This document shows positions 18,270 to 28,739 of a stretch of 54,629 nt of DNA, in pieces. Under the pieces are notes generated by a model. The model saw only the letters and a program-made list of their open reading frames with translations, was not told the DNA's origin and did no database searches. The position numbers and the translations under genes were made by a program. Source of the stretch: Candidatus Thalassarchaeaceae archaeon (GTDB taxonomy: Archaea; Thermoplasmatota; Poseidoniia; Poseidoniales; Thalassarchaeaceae); the NCBI GenBank assembly GCA_023700255.1, contig JAJPRD010000008.1, forward strand, positions 1-54,629, in the 5' to 3' direction. Positions within the stretch are counted from its first letter, which is position 1. Every line of letters begins with the position of its first letter.

Positions 18270-18397
18270 CTAATTACTCCTACCTGTATCTCTAGCGAAC
18301 AGCCTATGGCCAATAAGTAATTGCTTTCTCGCATAAGCGATTTTATACTAAATTAGTAATGTTCATTAGTTCTACCCCTCACTAAAGTCTGATAATA

Positions 18398-18508
18398 ATG
18401 GTGGTATACGATAGTCTCGAGTCTTCGCAATGCATTAAATGTGGATATATGCCTGGTGCTTGGATGCCATCATTTCCTTGCCCACAATGTGGGGAGCCAA
18501 TGCTCTAA
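18398..18508 (+). CDS. 36-aa zinc-ribbon microprotein (not in supplied ORF track)
   Basis: ATG at 18398: MVVYDSLESSQCIKCGYMPGAWMPSFPCPQCGEPML*; two CxxC knuckles. Confidence 0.65.
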   Translation: MVVYDSLESSQCIKCGYMPGAWMPSFPCPQCGEPML

Positions 18509-18510
18509 AG

Positions 18511-20166
18511 TTATGCTAGTGAAGAATAATCGACTTCCTTATCATTAAGTTCAACTTCTTCAACATCCATTTGAGCAAGTTGCAATTTACCTGAAAGTTC
18601 GTCATTAACTGCATGCCAATATGAGTATGCTTCGATTACCCAGATTCCTGATTCTCTAGTTCCATTCCCACTGCCCTTAACTCCTCCGAATGGTAGGTGT
18701 GCCTCCGCACCAGTTGTTGAATTATTTATTCCAGTCATTCCTGCCTTTATTCCAGTTTTGTAACGATATGCTTCTAGGCGATCATTTGTATATATTGCAC
18801 TTGAAAGTCCGTATGGTGATGCATTAGCTAAGTGTAATGCATGCTCGAAATCTTTAGCTTTTGCTATAGTGATTGCAGGTCCAAATATTTCTTCATGGAA
18901 ACATTCCATATCTTCCGTTACATCTGCATAAACATGTGGCCACATATATACGCCTTCTTCCGGATTACCAAGGAAGTTATCAGGTTTGTTTGTAGTAGTT
19001 ATTCTTCCACTACCCCATAGTTTTCTAGCACCACTTTTTTCACATAACTGTAAATCTCTGAGGAAGTCATTAGCATACTTTTCAGATAACATTGGCCCAT
19101 ATAGTACATTCTCATGAACCATTGAGTCACCAATAGTCGTTGTTCTAACTTTGTCCATTAATTTTTCAATGAATTCATCATAAATATCTTCGTGAATAAT
19201 CAAGTTACCAAGACTTGTACAACGTTGACCAGCAGTACCAAATCCTGACCAGTAAGCTCCTTCAACTGCATTCTCTATATCTGCACTAGGCATTATGACT
19301 AGAGGGTTTTTCCCTCCTAATTCCAAACTTGCAGAAACTAGATTTCTACCACATACCTCTCCTATCATTTTTCCAACCGCAGTAGATCCAGTGAAACTTA
19401 TCTTGTTGATTAAACCTTCATCAACTGCATCTACAAGGTGCTGTCCAGCTCCGCTACCTTTGCCATGAACTAAGTTAATGACTCCATTTGGTAAACCTGC
19501 TTCGTGAATGATTCTCGTCAACATAAAAGATAGAAGAGGTGCATCTTGTGGACTTTTCCAAACGCAAGTATTTCCACACATGATTGCTGGTATCATTTTC
19601 CAGAATGGTACTGCAGCAGGGAAATTGCAAGCATTTATTATTCCACATACTCCTAAAGGTCTTCTGTAAGTGAAAAGCTCCTTATCAGGTAACTCTGAAT
19701 TAACTGTTTGACCATACAATCTTCGACCTTCTGATTGGAAAAATAAACACGTATCTATAGCTTCTTGTACTGATCCTGCGCTTTCCTTCAATGTTTTACC
19801 AATTTCTCTTGTTTCAACTCTAACAATGTCATCTTTGTATTGCATTAATAGTCTACCCATATTTCCAATTATTTGCCCTCTTGTAGGTGCTGGTGTTGCT
19901 GACCATGATGGAAATGCATTTCTAGCAGCATGAAGTGCCTCATGGACATCCTCCTTTGTCGATAAAGGAAACTCTCCTAAGCAGTCGGTCAGAAGAGCAG
20001 GATTTAGACTTTCAAAAGTTTTACCATCACTTGCAGATTGTAATTTTCCATTGATAACATTGTATCCTTTTACTTTTGGACTACCGTTGGGATTGGTGGC
20101 ATCCATGAATTCAAATCCTGATTCTAATACGTTGGTCATATGCCTTGCGAAATACAGTCCTGTCAA
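18511..20166 (-). CDS. NAD(P)-dependent aldehyde dehydrogenase
   Basis: 'NACNFPAAVPFWKMIPAIMCGNTCVWKSPQDAPL', 'SFTGSTAVGKMIGE', 'LELGGKNPLVI', 'GTAGQRCTS' catalytic Cys, 'EEIFGPAITIAKAK', 'LPFGGVKGSGNGTRESG'. Confidence 0.94.
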   Translation of the reverse strand: MTGLYFARHMTNVLESGFEFMDATNPNGSPKVKGYNVINGKLQSASDGKTFESLNPALLTDCLGEFPLSTKEDVHEALHAARNAFPSWSATPAPTRGQIIGNMGRLLMQYKDDIVRVETREIGKTLKESAGSVQEAIDTCLFFQSEGRRLYGQTVNSELPDKELFTYRRPLGVCGIINACNFPAAVPFWKMIPAIMCGNTCVWKSPQDAPLLSFMLTRIIHEAGLPNGVINLVHGKGSGAGQHLVDAVDEGLINKISFTGSTAVGKMIGEVCGRNLVSASLELGGKNPLVIMPSADIENAVEGAYWSGFGTAGQRCTSLGNLIIHEDIYDEFIEKLMDKVRTTTIGDSMVHENVLYGPMLSEKYANDFLRDLQLCEKSGARKLWGSGRITTTNKPDNFLGNPEEGVYMWPHVYADVTEDMECFHEEIFGPAITIAKAKDFEHALHLANASPYGLSSAIYTNDRLEAYRYKTGIKAGMTGINNSTTGAEAHLPFGGVKGSGNGTRESGIWVIEAYSYWHAVNDELSGKLQLAQMDVEEVELNDKEVDYSSLA

Positions 20167-20280
20167 GAAACCTTCTCAAACAGCATTATGAACATTTTAT
20201 CAGATATTCATTTGACATCTCCCAGTTGGCGGGTTTAAGTAATCTGATTGTAGACAAAGTTTCGTTAGGAGTGATGTCGA

Positions 20281-22512
20281 ATGTCGAATGAAGGAGTAGA
20301 AGACTTACAACTTAGAGTAGCAAAGGCAATACCAAGCGACGTCGGGCATGGTCGAGCCCGAGTTCCTTTTGATAATGATTTGAATCTAAAACCCGGTGAT
20401 ATCGTTGAAATTACCGGTGAACAAAAAACAGCAGCAATTGTTTGGCGATGTCGTCCTGAAGATGCCAACTTAGGCGTGATTAGAGTAGACGGGATCATAA
20501 GGAAAAATGCCGGTGTGTCATTAGGCGATAAAGTTACAATTCGTAAGGTTGAGACACAACCTTGTCAGAAATTAATTCTTAGTCCAGTGATGGCCAAACA
20601 ACAAAAAGTCCGTTTTGGGCCCGGTATTGAAGGTTTTGCTCGTCGAGGGTTAAACAAGCGTCCAGTAGTTTCAGGTGACAGAATATTTATTCCGGGTATG
20701 ACTCTTTTTGCCGAAGCTTTACCTTTCCAGATTGTTCAAACAACTCCGAAAGGAATAGTTCAAGTATTGCCTGATACTGAAATTATAATTAAAGAAGAAC
20801 CAGTTGATGAGGAAGAAGAAGGTGGGCAACCAATCTCTACAATCTCGTACGAGGATATAGGTGGAATCGGCGAGCAGTTACAGAAGGTTAGGGAAATGAT
20901 TGAGTTACCTCTCAAGCATCCAATTCTTTTCCGAAGATTAGGCATAGATCCTCCTCGCGGTGTTTTACTATATGGTCCACCTGGAACTGGAAAAACGCTT
21001 ATTGCCAAGGCTGTAGCTTCTGAAACAAAAGCTAACTTTACTTCAATCAATGGTCCTGAAATCATTTCAAAGTATTACGGTGAGAGTGAAAAGCAGTTGC
21101 GTGAAATTTTCGATGAAGCCGCTGCCAATTCTCCTTCAATCATATTCATTGATGAATTAGATTCTATTGCTCCCAAGAGAGAAGATGTTAGTGGTGAAGT
21201 CGAGCGTAGAGTTGTTGCTCAATTATTGACCTTATTAGATGGAATTCAAGGAAGAGACAATGTAATTGTGATAGGCGCAACAAATCGTCCTGATGCAATA
21301 GATCCTGCTCTTCGTCGAGGTGGACGTTTCGATAGAGAATTAGAGATAGGTGTACCCGATAAAAATGGTCGTTCAGAGATTATTGGAATTCATACACGTG
21401 GAATGCCAATAAGTGATGACTTTGATGTTGATTGGTTATTAGATAATACTCATGGTTTTGTTGGCGCAGATATATCTGCTTTAGTAAGGGAAGCAGCAAT
21501 GAAGGCACTTCGCCGATATTTACCAGAGATTGATTTAGATAAAGAAGTGATTCCTGCCGAAGTATTAGAGAAGATGGAGGTAAGAATGTCAGATTTCAGG
21601 CTTGCGATTAAGGAAATAGAACCTAGTGCATTACGAGAGATTTATCTTGAAGTTCCTGAGGTGAAATGGGAGCAAGTTGGTGGTCTAACTGAAGTCAAAG
21701 AGAGGTTAAAGGAGAGTATTGAATGGCCTCTTACAAGGCCTGAAATGTTCGAACATTTCGGAATAAAACCACCTAGAGGTATTGTATTGTTCGGTGCACC
21801 AGGGACTGGTAAAACCTTGATTGCGAAAGCAATTGCTAATGAAGCCAAGGCCAATTTCATCACAATAAAAGGCCCCGAATTAATCTCTAAATTTGTTGGT
21901 GACTCTGAGAAAGCAGTTCGTGAATTATTCAAGAAAGCAAAGCAATCTAGCCCCTCAATCATCTTTTTAGATGAGTTTGAAAGTATTGCTGGAGTTCGAA
22001 GAAGTAATAGTGGTGAGGGTTCAGACGTGATGAATAGAGTAGTCAATCAATTATTGAGTTCAATGGATGGCATAGAGTCTATGGAGGGAGTTATTGTTGT
22101 GGCAGCCACAAATAGGCCTGAAATGATAGATCCTGCTTTGTTAAGAAGTGGTAGATTTGAGCGTGTCCTTCACATTCCTCCACCTGATGTTGAATCTATT
22201 AGGGCAATTCTAAAGATACATTCTGAACCGATGCCTCTCGGTAAATTCAACATAGAAGATTTTGCACCTCAATTAGTAAATTATACTGGTGCCGATATTG
22301 AAGCAATTTGTAGGGAAGCAGCATTAATCTCCATGCGTGCAGAGAAAAAGAGCGTATCTAAGAAGCATTTCGAAGAAGCTATCAATCGAGTTAGACCTAC
22401 AATCACTGAAGAAATGATGGATTATTATAATCGAATGGAAGCCAGGTTAACGAGTGGTCTTGAATCAGTTCGTCGCAGTCCTGATAAACACACAGGAATC
22501 GAGTCAGCGTGA
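20281..22512 (+). CDS. Cdc48/VAT family AAA+ ATPase (two D1/D2 domains)
   Basis: N-domain '[21 protein letters not shown]', two Walker A ('[15 protein letters not shown]', '[15 protein letters not shown]') and Walker B ('[14 protein letters not shown]', '[14 protein letters not shown]'). Confidence 0.97.
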   Translation: MSNEGVEDLQLRVAKAIPSDVGHGRARVPFDNDLNLKPGDIVEITGEQKTAAIVWRCRPEDANLGVIRVDGIIRKNAGVSLGDKVTIRKVETQPCQKLILSPVMAKQQKVRFGPGIEGFARRGLNKRPVVSGDRIFIPGMTLFAEALPFQIVQTTPKGIVQVLPDTEIIIKEEPVDEEEEGGQPISTISYEDIGGIGEQLQKVREMIELPLKHPILFRRLGIDPPRGVLLYGPPGTGKTLIAKAVASETKANFTSINGPEIISKYYGESEKQLREIFDEAAANSPSIIFIDELDSIAPKREDVSGEVERRVVAQLLTLLDGIQGRDNVIVIGATNRPDAIDPALRRGGRFDRELEIGVPDKNGRSEIIGIHTRGMPISDDFDVDWLLDNTHGFVGADISALVREAAMKALRRYLPEIDLDKEVIPAEVLEKMEVRMSDFRLAIKEIEPSALREIYLEVPEVKWEQVGGLTEVKERLKESIEWPLTRPEMFEHFGIKPPRGIVLFGAPGTGKTLIAKAIANEAKANFITIKGPELISKFVGDSEKAVRELFKKAKQSSPSIIFLDEFESIAGVRRSNSGEGSDVMNRVVNQLLSSMDGIESMEGVIVVAATNRPEMIDPALLRSGRFERVLHIPPPDVESIRAILKIHSEPMPLGKFNIEDFAPQLVNYTGADIEAICREAALISMRAEKKSVSKKHFEEAINRVRPTITEEMMDYYNRMEARLTSGLESVRRSPDKHTGIESA

Positions 22513-22522
22513 GGAATAAATT

Positions 22523-22765
22523 ATGCCAGTAACTTTTGGTCGCGAAATTGTTAATCGGGAAGTACATGATAGTGCAGACGATAAATTGGGTACTGTCACA
22601 GATTTTCGTATAGATATTGGAAGTGGCCAAATTATTAATATTTTAGTCATGATTGAACCAGACATCGATCCTCAACTTCTCCCTTGGCCTACAGTTAATG
22701 GCCTACTTTCGGTTCCTGTTGAAGAAATTGAAAGCGTAGGTAAGGTAATTAAATTATCAGAATAG
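22523..22765 (+). CDS. PRC-barrel domain protein
   Basis: 'FGREIVNREVHDSADDKLGTVTDFRIDIGSGQIINILV...LLSVPVEEIESVGKVIKLSE' PRC-barrel pattern. Confidence 0.85.
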   Translation: MPVTFGREIVNREVHDSADDKLGTVTDFRIDIGSGQIINILVMIEPDIDPQLLPWPTVNGLLSVPVEEIESVGKVIKLSE

Positions 22766-22841
22766 TATGATGCATGACGGTTCATTCGTTCACAAGCGTC
22801 TTAAGTCGAACTTCGGGCTCGATATTTGTCATATAGACTAG

Positions 22842-24506
22842 GTGGGGAGCAGCATGACAGATTTTCGCAATTATACTCGAAGATTAACAGCCCTCAAAAC
22901 ACGTCGTAATATGCTGGTAGGCTCTTTCTGGATATTACTAATTCTTCTTGTTTCAACCATTGCAGTAACTTATGTTACAGATGGACAAACTCAACAATCA
23001 GCTTATGGTGATGATTGGAATGATCTTGGCCGTTTTAGAGCTGAAATCAATAGTATGGGTGTTGAAACTACTGCATTAGTATCTAGTCCTCTTTTACTTA
23101 GTGAAATCGATCATCCCGAAGAAGCAATTTTCATAATATCAGGTGTTGAGAAGGATACAATCTCTCTACCAAGGTTTACTGGTGATGAGAATGTAATTGA
23201 ACTTTCAGAAGGTTCTGGTTATACTACTTCTGAAATACTTGCTATTGATAATTTCGTTGATGCTGGCGGAACTGTTCTATTAATGGATGATAAAGGCTAT
23301 TCATCTACATTAGCAGATCAGTTTGGCTTAGAATTCTCAGGACATACTCTGTATGATGGAGAAGCATATGCAACTGAGTTAGATTACAATTTCATTTGGG
23401 TCAATAGCTCCTCTGCGTTTAATTTCACTACAAATTCTGGTTCTTTATCTAGTATTCATCCCTGTTTAAGAGATACTGATACTGATGGTTATATCGACAT
23501 TTTAGATACTGACCCCTATGATATCACTACATTTCCTGCTGGTTTAACTAAAGAGTCAGCTGGTTTATGTGCCCATAGATGGATTTCCGAAAATGAATGG
23601 GATTTCTCTGAAAATTATAATTTATTGACTAATCAACCGTCTGCCTTTAACGCAGGTTCTTACAATCCTGTTGAAAACAGATATGATATTAGTAAATCAA
23701 CTCTTGATTCTTATCTCGATACAAATGATGACGGTAATCTAACTATAGGTTCTTCTGCCTTTGGTATTCAAGGTGATCAGGTAGGGCCGTTTGCTGTTTA
23801 TGTCCGTTACTGTGCTGATCGATTATGCGTTGGTGCTGATTCTGGAAGAGTTCATTTTGTTGCAGATGGATCAATATTGACTAACTCATTGTATGATGAT
23901 TCATTTTATTCCGGCATTGATGACGTAGTTCCTTCAAATGATAATCGAAAATGGGCACTAGATATAATCGCAGAATCACTACTTATTGGTAATTCTAGTG
24001 CCAAAAGTACTTCTAATGCAATTGTTATATTTGATGAATCTAGGCATCAGCAACCAACCTTATTTGGAGATACTTACAATTTAATGTATTATATTTTAAT
24101 TTATTTTACCAATGATTGGATGGCCATGCTCCTTCTTTTCCTAGGTTTATTCATTACTTTAGAAGCGGTCCTTATTAGAAAAGAAGATCCCGAGAATTGG
24201 CGACATGTTTTCCGAATAATATACTACGGTTTCGGAGATGCTAAAAGGTATGAATATTATCAGAGACCTGAAAAAATAAGGCAGGTTTTACTAACTAGAG
24301 TTCGGAACCTAAATACTCTTTCTAGAGAAGAATTTGATGCTTTACCTGCTGCTGAATTACAAAGAATGGTCGAAGACCCAGTCCTTACAAAATTTATCTT
24401 TGAAGATCGTAGATACAAGCCAGATGAACTTGTAGGCATAGTAAAGAGAATCAAAGAATGGGGTATCACTGATTCTGAAGAGGAGGTTGAATATGTGGAC
24501 ACGTAA
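22842..24506 (+). CDS. DUF4350-like membrane protein carrying an inserted TT3-like calcium-binding motif
   Basis: N- and C-terminal TMs, 'VDAGGTVLLMDDKGYSSTLADQFGLEFSG' and 'IIYYGFGDAKRYEYYQRPEKIRQ'; insert 'LRDTDTDGYIDILDTDPYDITTFPAGL'. Confidence 0.75.
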   Translation: MGSSMTDFRNYTRRLTALKTRRNMLVGSFWILLILLVSTIAVTYVTDGQTQQSAYGDDWNDLGRFRAEINSMGVETTALVSSPLLLSEIDHPEEAIFIISGVEKDTISLPRFTGDENVIELSEGSGYTTSEILAIDNFVDAGGTVLLMDDKGYSSTLADQFGLEFSGHTLYDGEAYATELDYNFIWVNSSSAFNFTTNSGSLSSIHPCLRDTDTDGYIDILDTDPYDITTFPAGLTKESAGLCAHRWISENEWDFSENYNLLTNQPSAFNAGSYNPVENRYDISKSTLDSYLDTNDDGNLTIGSSAFGIQGDQVGPFAVYVRYCADRLCVGADSGRVHFVADGSILTNSLYDDSFYSGIDDVVPSNDNRKWALDIIAESLLIGNSSAKSTSNAIVIFDESRHQQPTLFGDTYNLMYYILIYFTNDWMAMLLLFLGLFITLEAVLIRKEDPENWRHVFRIIYYGFGDAKRYEYYQRPEKIRQVLLTRVRNLNTLSREEFDALPAAELQRMVEDPVLTKFIFEDRRYKPDELVGIVKRIKEWGITDSEEEVEYVDT

Positions 24507-25746
24507 AGCTGCAATACTTCTTACAAGCGGAATAAGCTTGATATTAATTGGAATGATGATTTCGAATTTTCAGTTGATGATTATTGGATTAAGTTTCATC
24601 TCATTTATTGCTATAAATGGATGGGTTGAAGGTCATTCTGATTTAGAAATCAACCGCGAAGTATCTGCTGTTAACGTGTACAAAGGTGACGACATTAATG
24701 TTATACTGAAAATTAAAAATAAGTCCTATCGCCGTACTCAGCAGTTAGAAGTATTCGACAATGTCCCTCACGAAATGAAAATGAGAAAAGGTGTTAACTT
24801 AATGCGCTTGAATTTGGGTCCTGGTCAAACCACTACGATCCGTTATACTGTCAGATGTCCATTAAGAGGTCACTATACGATAGGCCCTACTTCAATTCGT
24901 TACAGGAATGCATTCAATTTGTTTGTCTCTGAAACCAGTGTCGAAGATCGCTCAGATATCACAGTATTCCCTCAAGTAAGAGATGTTGAAGAAGCGTTAA
25001 TTCGTTCAGATGTACCTAAAATGTATACGGGCGCCACTACTCTCAAAACACCGGGTCAAGGTATGGAATTTTATGCTCTTAGAGAGTATTTTCCTGGTGA
25101 TTCTTTCCGTTCCATTAATTGGAAAGCTTTTGCTCGAACTGGTGAGTTAATGGTTAACGAAAAAACTAGGGATGCAGTTACAGATGTTTTCATAATTTTA
25201 GATACGAGAGATGTTGCAAGAATTGGTACCGTTCTTAAGAATCCATTAGAAATGGGAACCGTAGCTGCTGCTTCTATTGCAAACTACTTCATCAAAAGGC
25301 GAGATTCAGTTTCTTTAGTGACCTATGGAGAAAGAATGGACTTCCTTCCACCTGAAACTGGCGATAAGCAACATTACAAAGTTCTAAGTCAACTTGCAGC
25401 GGTAGAATCGAAAGGAAGTATGCCTCTTCAGGCAGTTACAAATGCTCTCTCTCCTCGAATATCTCGAGGTTCACCAGTTTTCATCATCAGTAGTTTAGAA
25501 GGTGACGGTACAACTTTATCTGCTATTCGAAATCTTTCAGGAAAAGGTCACCAGGTAATCGTTTTATCTCCTAGTAGTATTGATTTAGAACGATTGGTAA
25601 GCCGAATACCACGAATGGCTTATGAGGTTCTAAAACTCGAAAGACAGAACCGATTAACAGCAATATCTGGTTATGGTGCTAAGGTAATTGATTGGACACC
25701 AAGTGTTGATTTATCAGAAGCATTGCTACAGGTTAGGACAGTTTAA
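24493..25746 (+). CDS. DUF58 (vWA-like) domain membrane protein
   Basis: 'YALREYFPGDSFRSINWKAFARTGELMVNEKTRDAVTDVFIILDTRD' DUF58 signature; overlaps upstream gene end; start MWTRKAA at 24493. Confidence 0.88.
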   Translation: MWTRKAAILLTSGISLILIGMMISNFQLMIIGLSFISFIAINGWVEGHSDLEINREVSAVNVYKGDDINVILKIKNKSYRRTQQLEVFDNVPHEMKMRKGVNLMRLNLGPGQTTTIRYTVRCPLRGHYTIGPTSIRYRNAFNLFVSETSVEDRSDITVFPQVRDVEEALIRSDVPKMYTGATTLKTPGQGMEFYALREYFPGDSFRSINWKAFARTGELMVNEKTRDAVTDVFIILDTRDVARIGTVLKNPLEMGTVAAASIANYFIKRRDSVSLVTYGERMDFLPPETGDKQHYKVLSQLAAVESKGSMPLQAVTNALSPRISRGSPVFIISSLEGDGTTLSAIRNLSGKGHQVIVLSPSSIDLERLVSRIPRMAYEVLKLERQNRLTAISGYGAKVIDWTPSVDLSEALLQVRTV

Positions 25747-25759
25747 GGAGTTGAGATAT

Positions 25760-26953
25760 ATGGTTATGGATGTTGTACCCGATTCCAAGACACTCCATAT
25801 AACCAAGTTACGTTTACGATGGCAAGTTCTCTTATTACAAGTGATTTCAACGTTCTCTCTTCTTTTATTAATGAGTAAAATGAGTGAATTATATGGTTCT
25901 TGCTCTGATATATTCATTGCAAATTCTGGTGTCAATGGTTGGTGCCCTGCATATGAACATACTAGAGGACTTTTATGGATGTCATCTAATGGAGATACTT
26001 TACTTCCTGATTTTCTAACCGGAATTAATGAAACTGGTTTCGATTCATTCACAATGCCATTAATTCTTTGTTTTATCATTACAGGATTATGGGTATTTAT
26101 TATAACTCGAAGCGAGAAATTTAAGTTAATGATTAAAAGAACATTCTCAATTTTACTAGCATCTTGGTTCCTTCTCCCCTTCTTAGGTTCTTGGTTAATT
26201 GGTTTAGTTAGTCAAGGGATGTATCTCCCATATGGTAATTCAGATGCACAATATAATCACCTAAATCTCATATTGGCCCCATTCGAATTATTTTTCGAGC
26301 TCGTTTTCTTAGGAATTGTCTTTGCACCTGTACTTATTGGTTTAATGGGTATTTGGAGTCTTTCTAAGAGAATGATTACATGGGCTACAGGTTATTTTAT
26401 GATAGTTATTGGCATTCATGCTATGCTTACCTTTGAGGGTGTGACTACAGCAGTTGATGTTGGACTTCAACCACTGTCTGCTCAAATTGGAGATGCAACA
26501 TTATTTGGTGGTTTAATATCACCTTTAGCGTTTGATTTATTGATGGTAGCAATTTTATTATTGATATTTTTAGAATCTGGTCTAGCAGTTATTACAAATC
26601 TAGAATATGCGTCGATACTTCCAGAAGCATCTAAGAAAGATCCCGAATATGTCAATCAATTTAATAATGTAATTAATGGACATATTGCTCATCTTTTCGG
26701 GATAATTTTCGTAGTTGCCTTAACTACAGCCATAGCACTCGAATTCGATGACTTCTTGATATCCTTTGTCGCAATATTCGAAGGTTCTCAATGGTCAGGG
26801 CAAGTAAAAGAATCATTAGAATTACAATTAACATATGGTAAAGTAATTTCAGCATCATTATTTATGATAGTTGTAGCTGGTGGTAGATTTGTAATCCCGT
26901 GGCAAAGAATTACAGGCTTTATTGAAACAGGGCTGTCTAAAATACGTAATTAA
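25760..26953 (+). CDS. Polytopic membrane protein linked to DUF58/DUF4350 genes
   Basis: About 8 hydrophobic segments; start MVMDVVPDSKTLH at 25760, closely following DUF58. Confidence 0.75.
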   Translation: MVMDVVPDSKTLHITKLRLRWQVLLLQVISTFSLLLLMSKMSELYGSCSDIFIANSGVNGWCPAYEHTRGLLWMSSNGDTLLPDFLTGINETGFDSFTMPLILCFIITGLWVFIITRSEKFKLMIKRTFSILLASWFLLPFLGSWLIGLVSQGMYLPYGNSDAQYNHLNLILAPFELFFELVFLGIVFAPVLIGLMGIWSLSKRMITWATGYFMIVIGIHAMLTFEGVTTAVDVGLQPLSAQIGDATLFGGLISPLAFDLLMVAILLLIFLESGLAVITNLEYASILPEASKKDPEYVNQFNNVINGHIAHLFGIIFVVALTTAIALEFDDFLISFVAIFEGSQWSGQVKESLELQLTYGKVISASLFMIVVAGGRFVIPWQRITGFIETGLSKIRN

Positions 26954-27255
26954 TTGAAATTTAAAGATCGATGTGCTAATCCCAAAAAAATAATTATTAA
27001 CAATAATTGTATTATAATTCTTAGTATTTCGTTCATAATATTAATTTCTTCAAACATGCTTTGAATTTGGTCTTGTGTAATTATTATGATTGATACGAAA
27101 AATAAAAACATCATTCGATAAAATCTCGGGCCAAATTTCTTCCCTTGTTTTTTTTGTTGATTTGGTAGAGGAATGTTCTCAAGCATACTTCTTTCATGAG
27201 CCTCTAGGTCATGAATCCATCGCTTATTCACTATCTCTTCACTCGTTGGGTTCAA
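26950..27255 (-). CDS. Small two-TM membrane protein
   Basis: 101 aa with TMs 'RMMFLFFVSIIIITQ' and 'ILRIIIQLLLIIIFLGLA'; start uncertain (TTG at 27255 or ATG at 27186). Confidence 0.55.
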   Translation of the reverse strand: MNPTSEEIVNKRWIHDLEAHERSMLENIPLPNQQKKQGKKFGPRFYRMMFLFFVSIIIITQDQIQSMFEEINIMNEILRIIIQLLLIIIFLGLAHRSLNFN

Positions 27256-27279
27256 GCGCAGAATACATGACGGCGTATT

Positions 27280-28275
27280 ATGAAGGGTGCGCTAACTGTC
27301 CAACCCTGCAGTCAATGTAAAGATACATCAATTCTTTTTCAAGAGTATAGTGGTCAGCATTTATGCGGTAAACATCTTGCTTTATCAATAAGGAAAAGAG
27401 TAGCCAAAGAGATCCGTTTTCAAATCAATTTACCTAAAAATGCGAGACATTCTGACGGTTCACCTTTTCGAATATTCGTTGCAATTTCCGGCGGTAAAGA
27501 TTCAGCGGTTTTATTGAGTATGTTAGTTGATATCATTGGTAAACGCAGAGACGTCGAAATAATTTCTGGATGTATTGATGAGGGAATTGATGGATATCGT
27601 GCACCTTCTTTAGAATTAGCAAGAGAACTTGCTGAATCTCTCAACATTCAGTTTGAAACATTATCTTATGAAGATCTTGGATATGATAGGATGGATAACG
27701 TAGTTAAGAAGATGCCAATTATTGGTGAAAATGTTCCTGATGCCAAGGGTATGATGCCCTGCTCTTATTGTGGAGTATTCAGACGACAAGGAATAAATGC
27801 TTTAGCACAAAAAGTAAATGCAGATATAATGGCCTTAGGTCATAATTTAGATGATATGGCTCAGTCAATCATAATGAATTTTCAGAAGGGGAATATAGAG
27901 AGATCTGTAAGGTTAGCCCCTCATACTGATGATCCTATAGAAGGTCTAGCTCCTAGAGTTGTACCATTAAGATTGGTTCCTGAGCAAGAAATTCATGCCT
28001 ATGCAATTTATGCAGGTCTACCAATTCATCATGGTGATTGTCCACATGCTCCTGGTGCGATGAGACAATTAAGCCGTGGTATTATTGCAGATATGGAGAC
28101 GATTACTCCTGGTTCTCGGCATGGTCTTTTACATTCTTTAGATCAAATTAGAAAGTTATATCGTGAAGTTAATCCAACTAAATCCGACATAAAATATTGT
28201 GAAGAGTGTGGAGAAGTTACAAGTCGTCAGATATGTCAAGCTTGTACCATGAAGCACTGGTTAGAAGAATATTAA
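27280..28275 (+). CDS. TtuA/Ncs6-family tRNA 2-thiolation PP-loop enzyme
   Basis: 'VAISGGKDSAVLL' PP-loop, 'CSYCGVFRRQGIN', 'ALGHNLDDMAQSIIMN', N- and C-terminal zinc fingers ('CSQCKDT...CGKH', 'CEECGEVTSRQICQAC'). Confidence 0.92.
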   Translation: MKGALTVQPCSQCKDTSILFQEYSGQHLCGKHLALSIRKRVAKEIRFQINLPKNARHSDGSPFRIFVAISGGKDSAVLLSMLVDIIGKRRDVEIISGCIDEGIDGYRAPSLELARELAESLNIQFETLSYEDLGYDRMDNVVKKMPIIGENVPDAKGMMPCSYCGVFRRQGINALAQKVNADIMALGHNLDDMAQSIIMNFQKGNIERSVRLAPHTDDPIEGLAPRVVPLRLVPEQEIHAYAIYAGLPIHHGDCPHAPGAMRQLSRGIIADMETITPGSRHGLLHSLDQIRKLYREVNPTKSDIKYCEECGEVTSRQICQACTMKHWLEEY

Positions 28276-28739
28276 ATTATAAATTCTACCATTTCATCTA
28301 CATTTTGATGTCGTCCACAATATGAACAGCGTATTTCCATAGGTTCAGATGAAATAATTTTTAATTTATGAGGCAATGGTTCACGGCTATTCTGAGTGAT
28401 ACAATTCGAAAATGAGCATCTGACAATATTAATTAGTTCTGAACCAAGTTCAATAGTTCTTTTTTCAGCCACACGATAGTTGCGTATGATTGCAACTGAT
28501 GCTTTAGGAGCAATTAATGCCAATCTGTCTAGTTCTTCTTGATTTAACTCACGATCTTCAATTTTTAGAACATCTTTTCTTCCCATTTTCCCACTTGGTA
28601 CATTCATAACCATCGAGATAGGATTAGATCTACCTACGTCTAGTCTTAGCATTTTTAGTACCTGAAATGCATGCCCTGATGGAATATGATCAATTGCTGT
28701 ACCATTGCATATTGCAGTAACACGTCTCATTTCACTCAT
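28272..28739 (-). CDS. pyrI: Aspartate carbamoyltransferase regulatory subunit
   Basis: 'VTAICNGTAIDHIPSGHAFQVLKML...', C-terminal zinc 'CSFSNCITQNS...CSYCGR'. Confidence 0.95.
   Translation of the reverse strand: MSEMRRVTAICNGTAIDHIPSGHAFQVLKMLRLDVGRSNPISMVMNVPSGKMGRKDVLKIEDRELNQEELDRLALIAPKASVAIIRNYRVAEKRTIELGSELINIVRCSFSNCITQNSREPLPHKLKIISSEPMEIRCSYCGRHQNVDEMVEFII

Noticed and set aside
18511-20166. Specific assignment of the aldehyde dehydrogenase to aminoadipate-semialdehyde/piperideine-6-carboxylate dehydrogenase
   Set aside because: Some C-terminal similarity to ALDH7-type motifs, but not enough to name a substrate from sequence reading alone.
20760-22046. Minus-strand ORFs (20760-21065, 21642-22046) antisense to Cdc48
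   Set aside because: Antisense to a highly conserved AAA+ gene; they reflect the reverse complement of its Walker regions.
26950-27279. Possible tiny bidirectional promoter between the 101-aa ORF and the TtuA-like gene
   Set aside because: Only a ~24-bp gap if the TTG start at 27255 is real; the ATG at 27186 is equally plausible, so the claim rests on an uncertain start.
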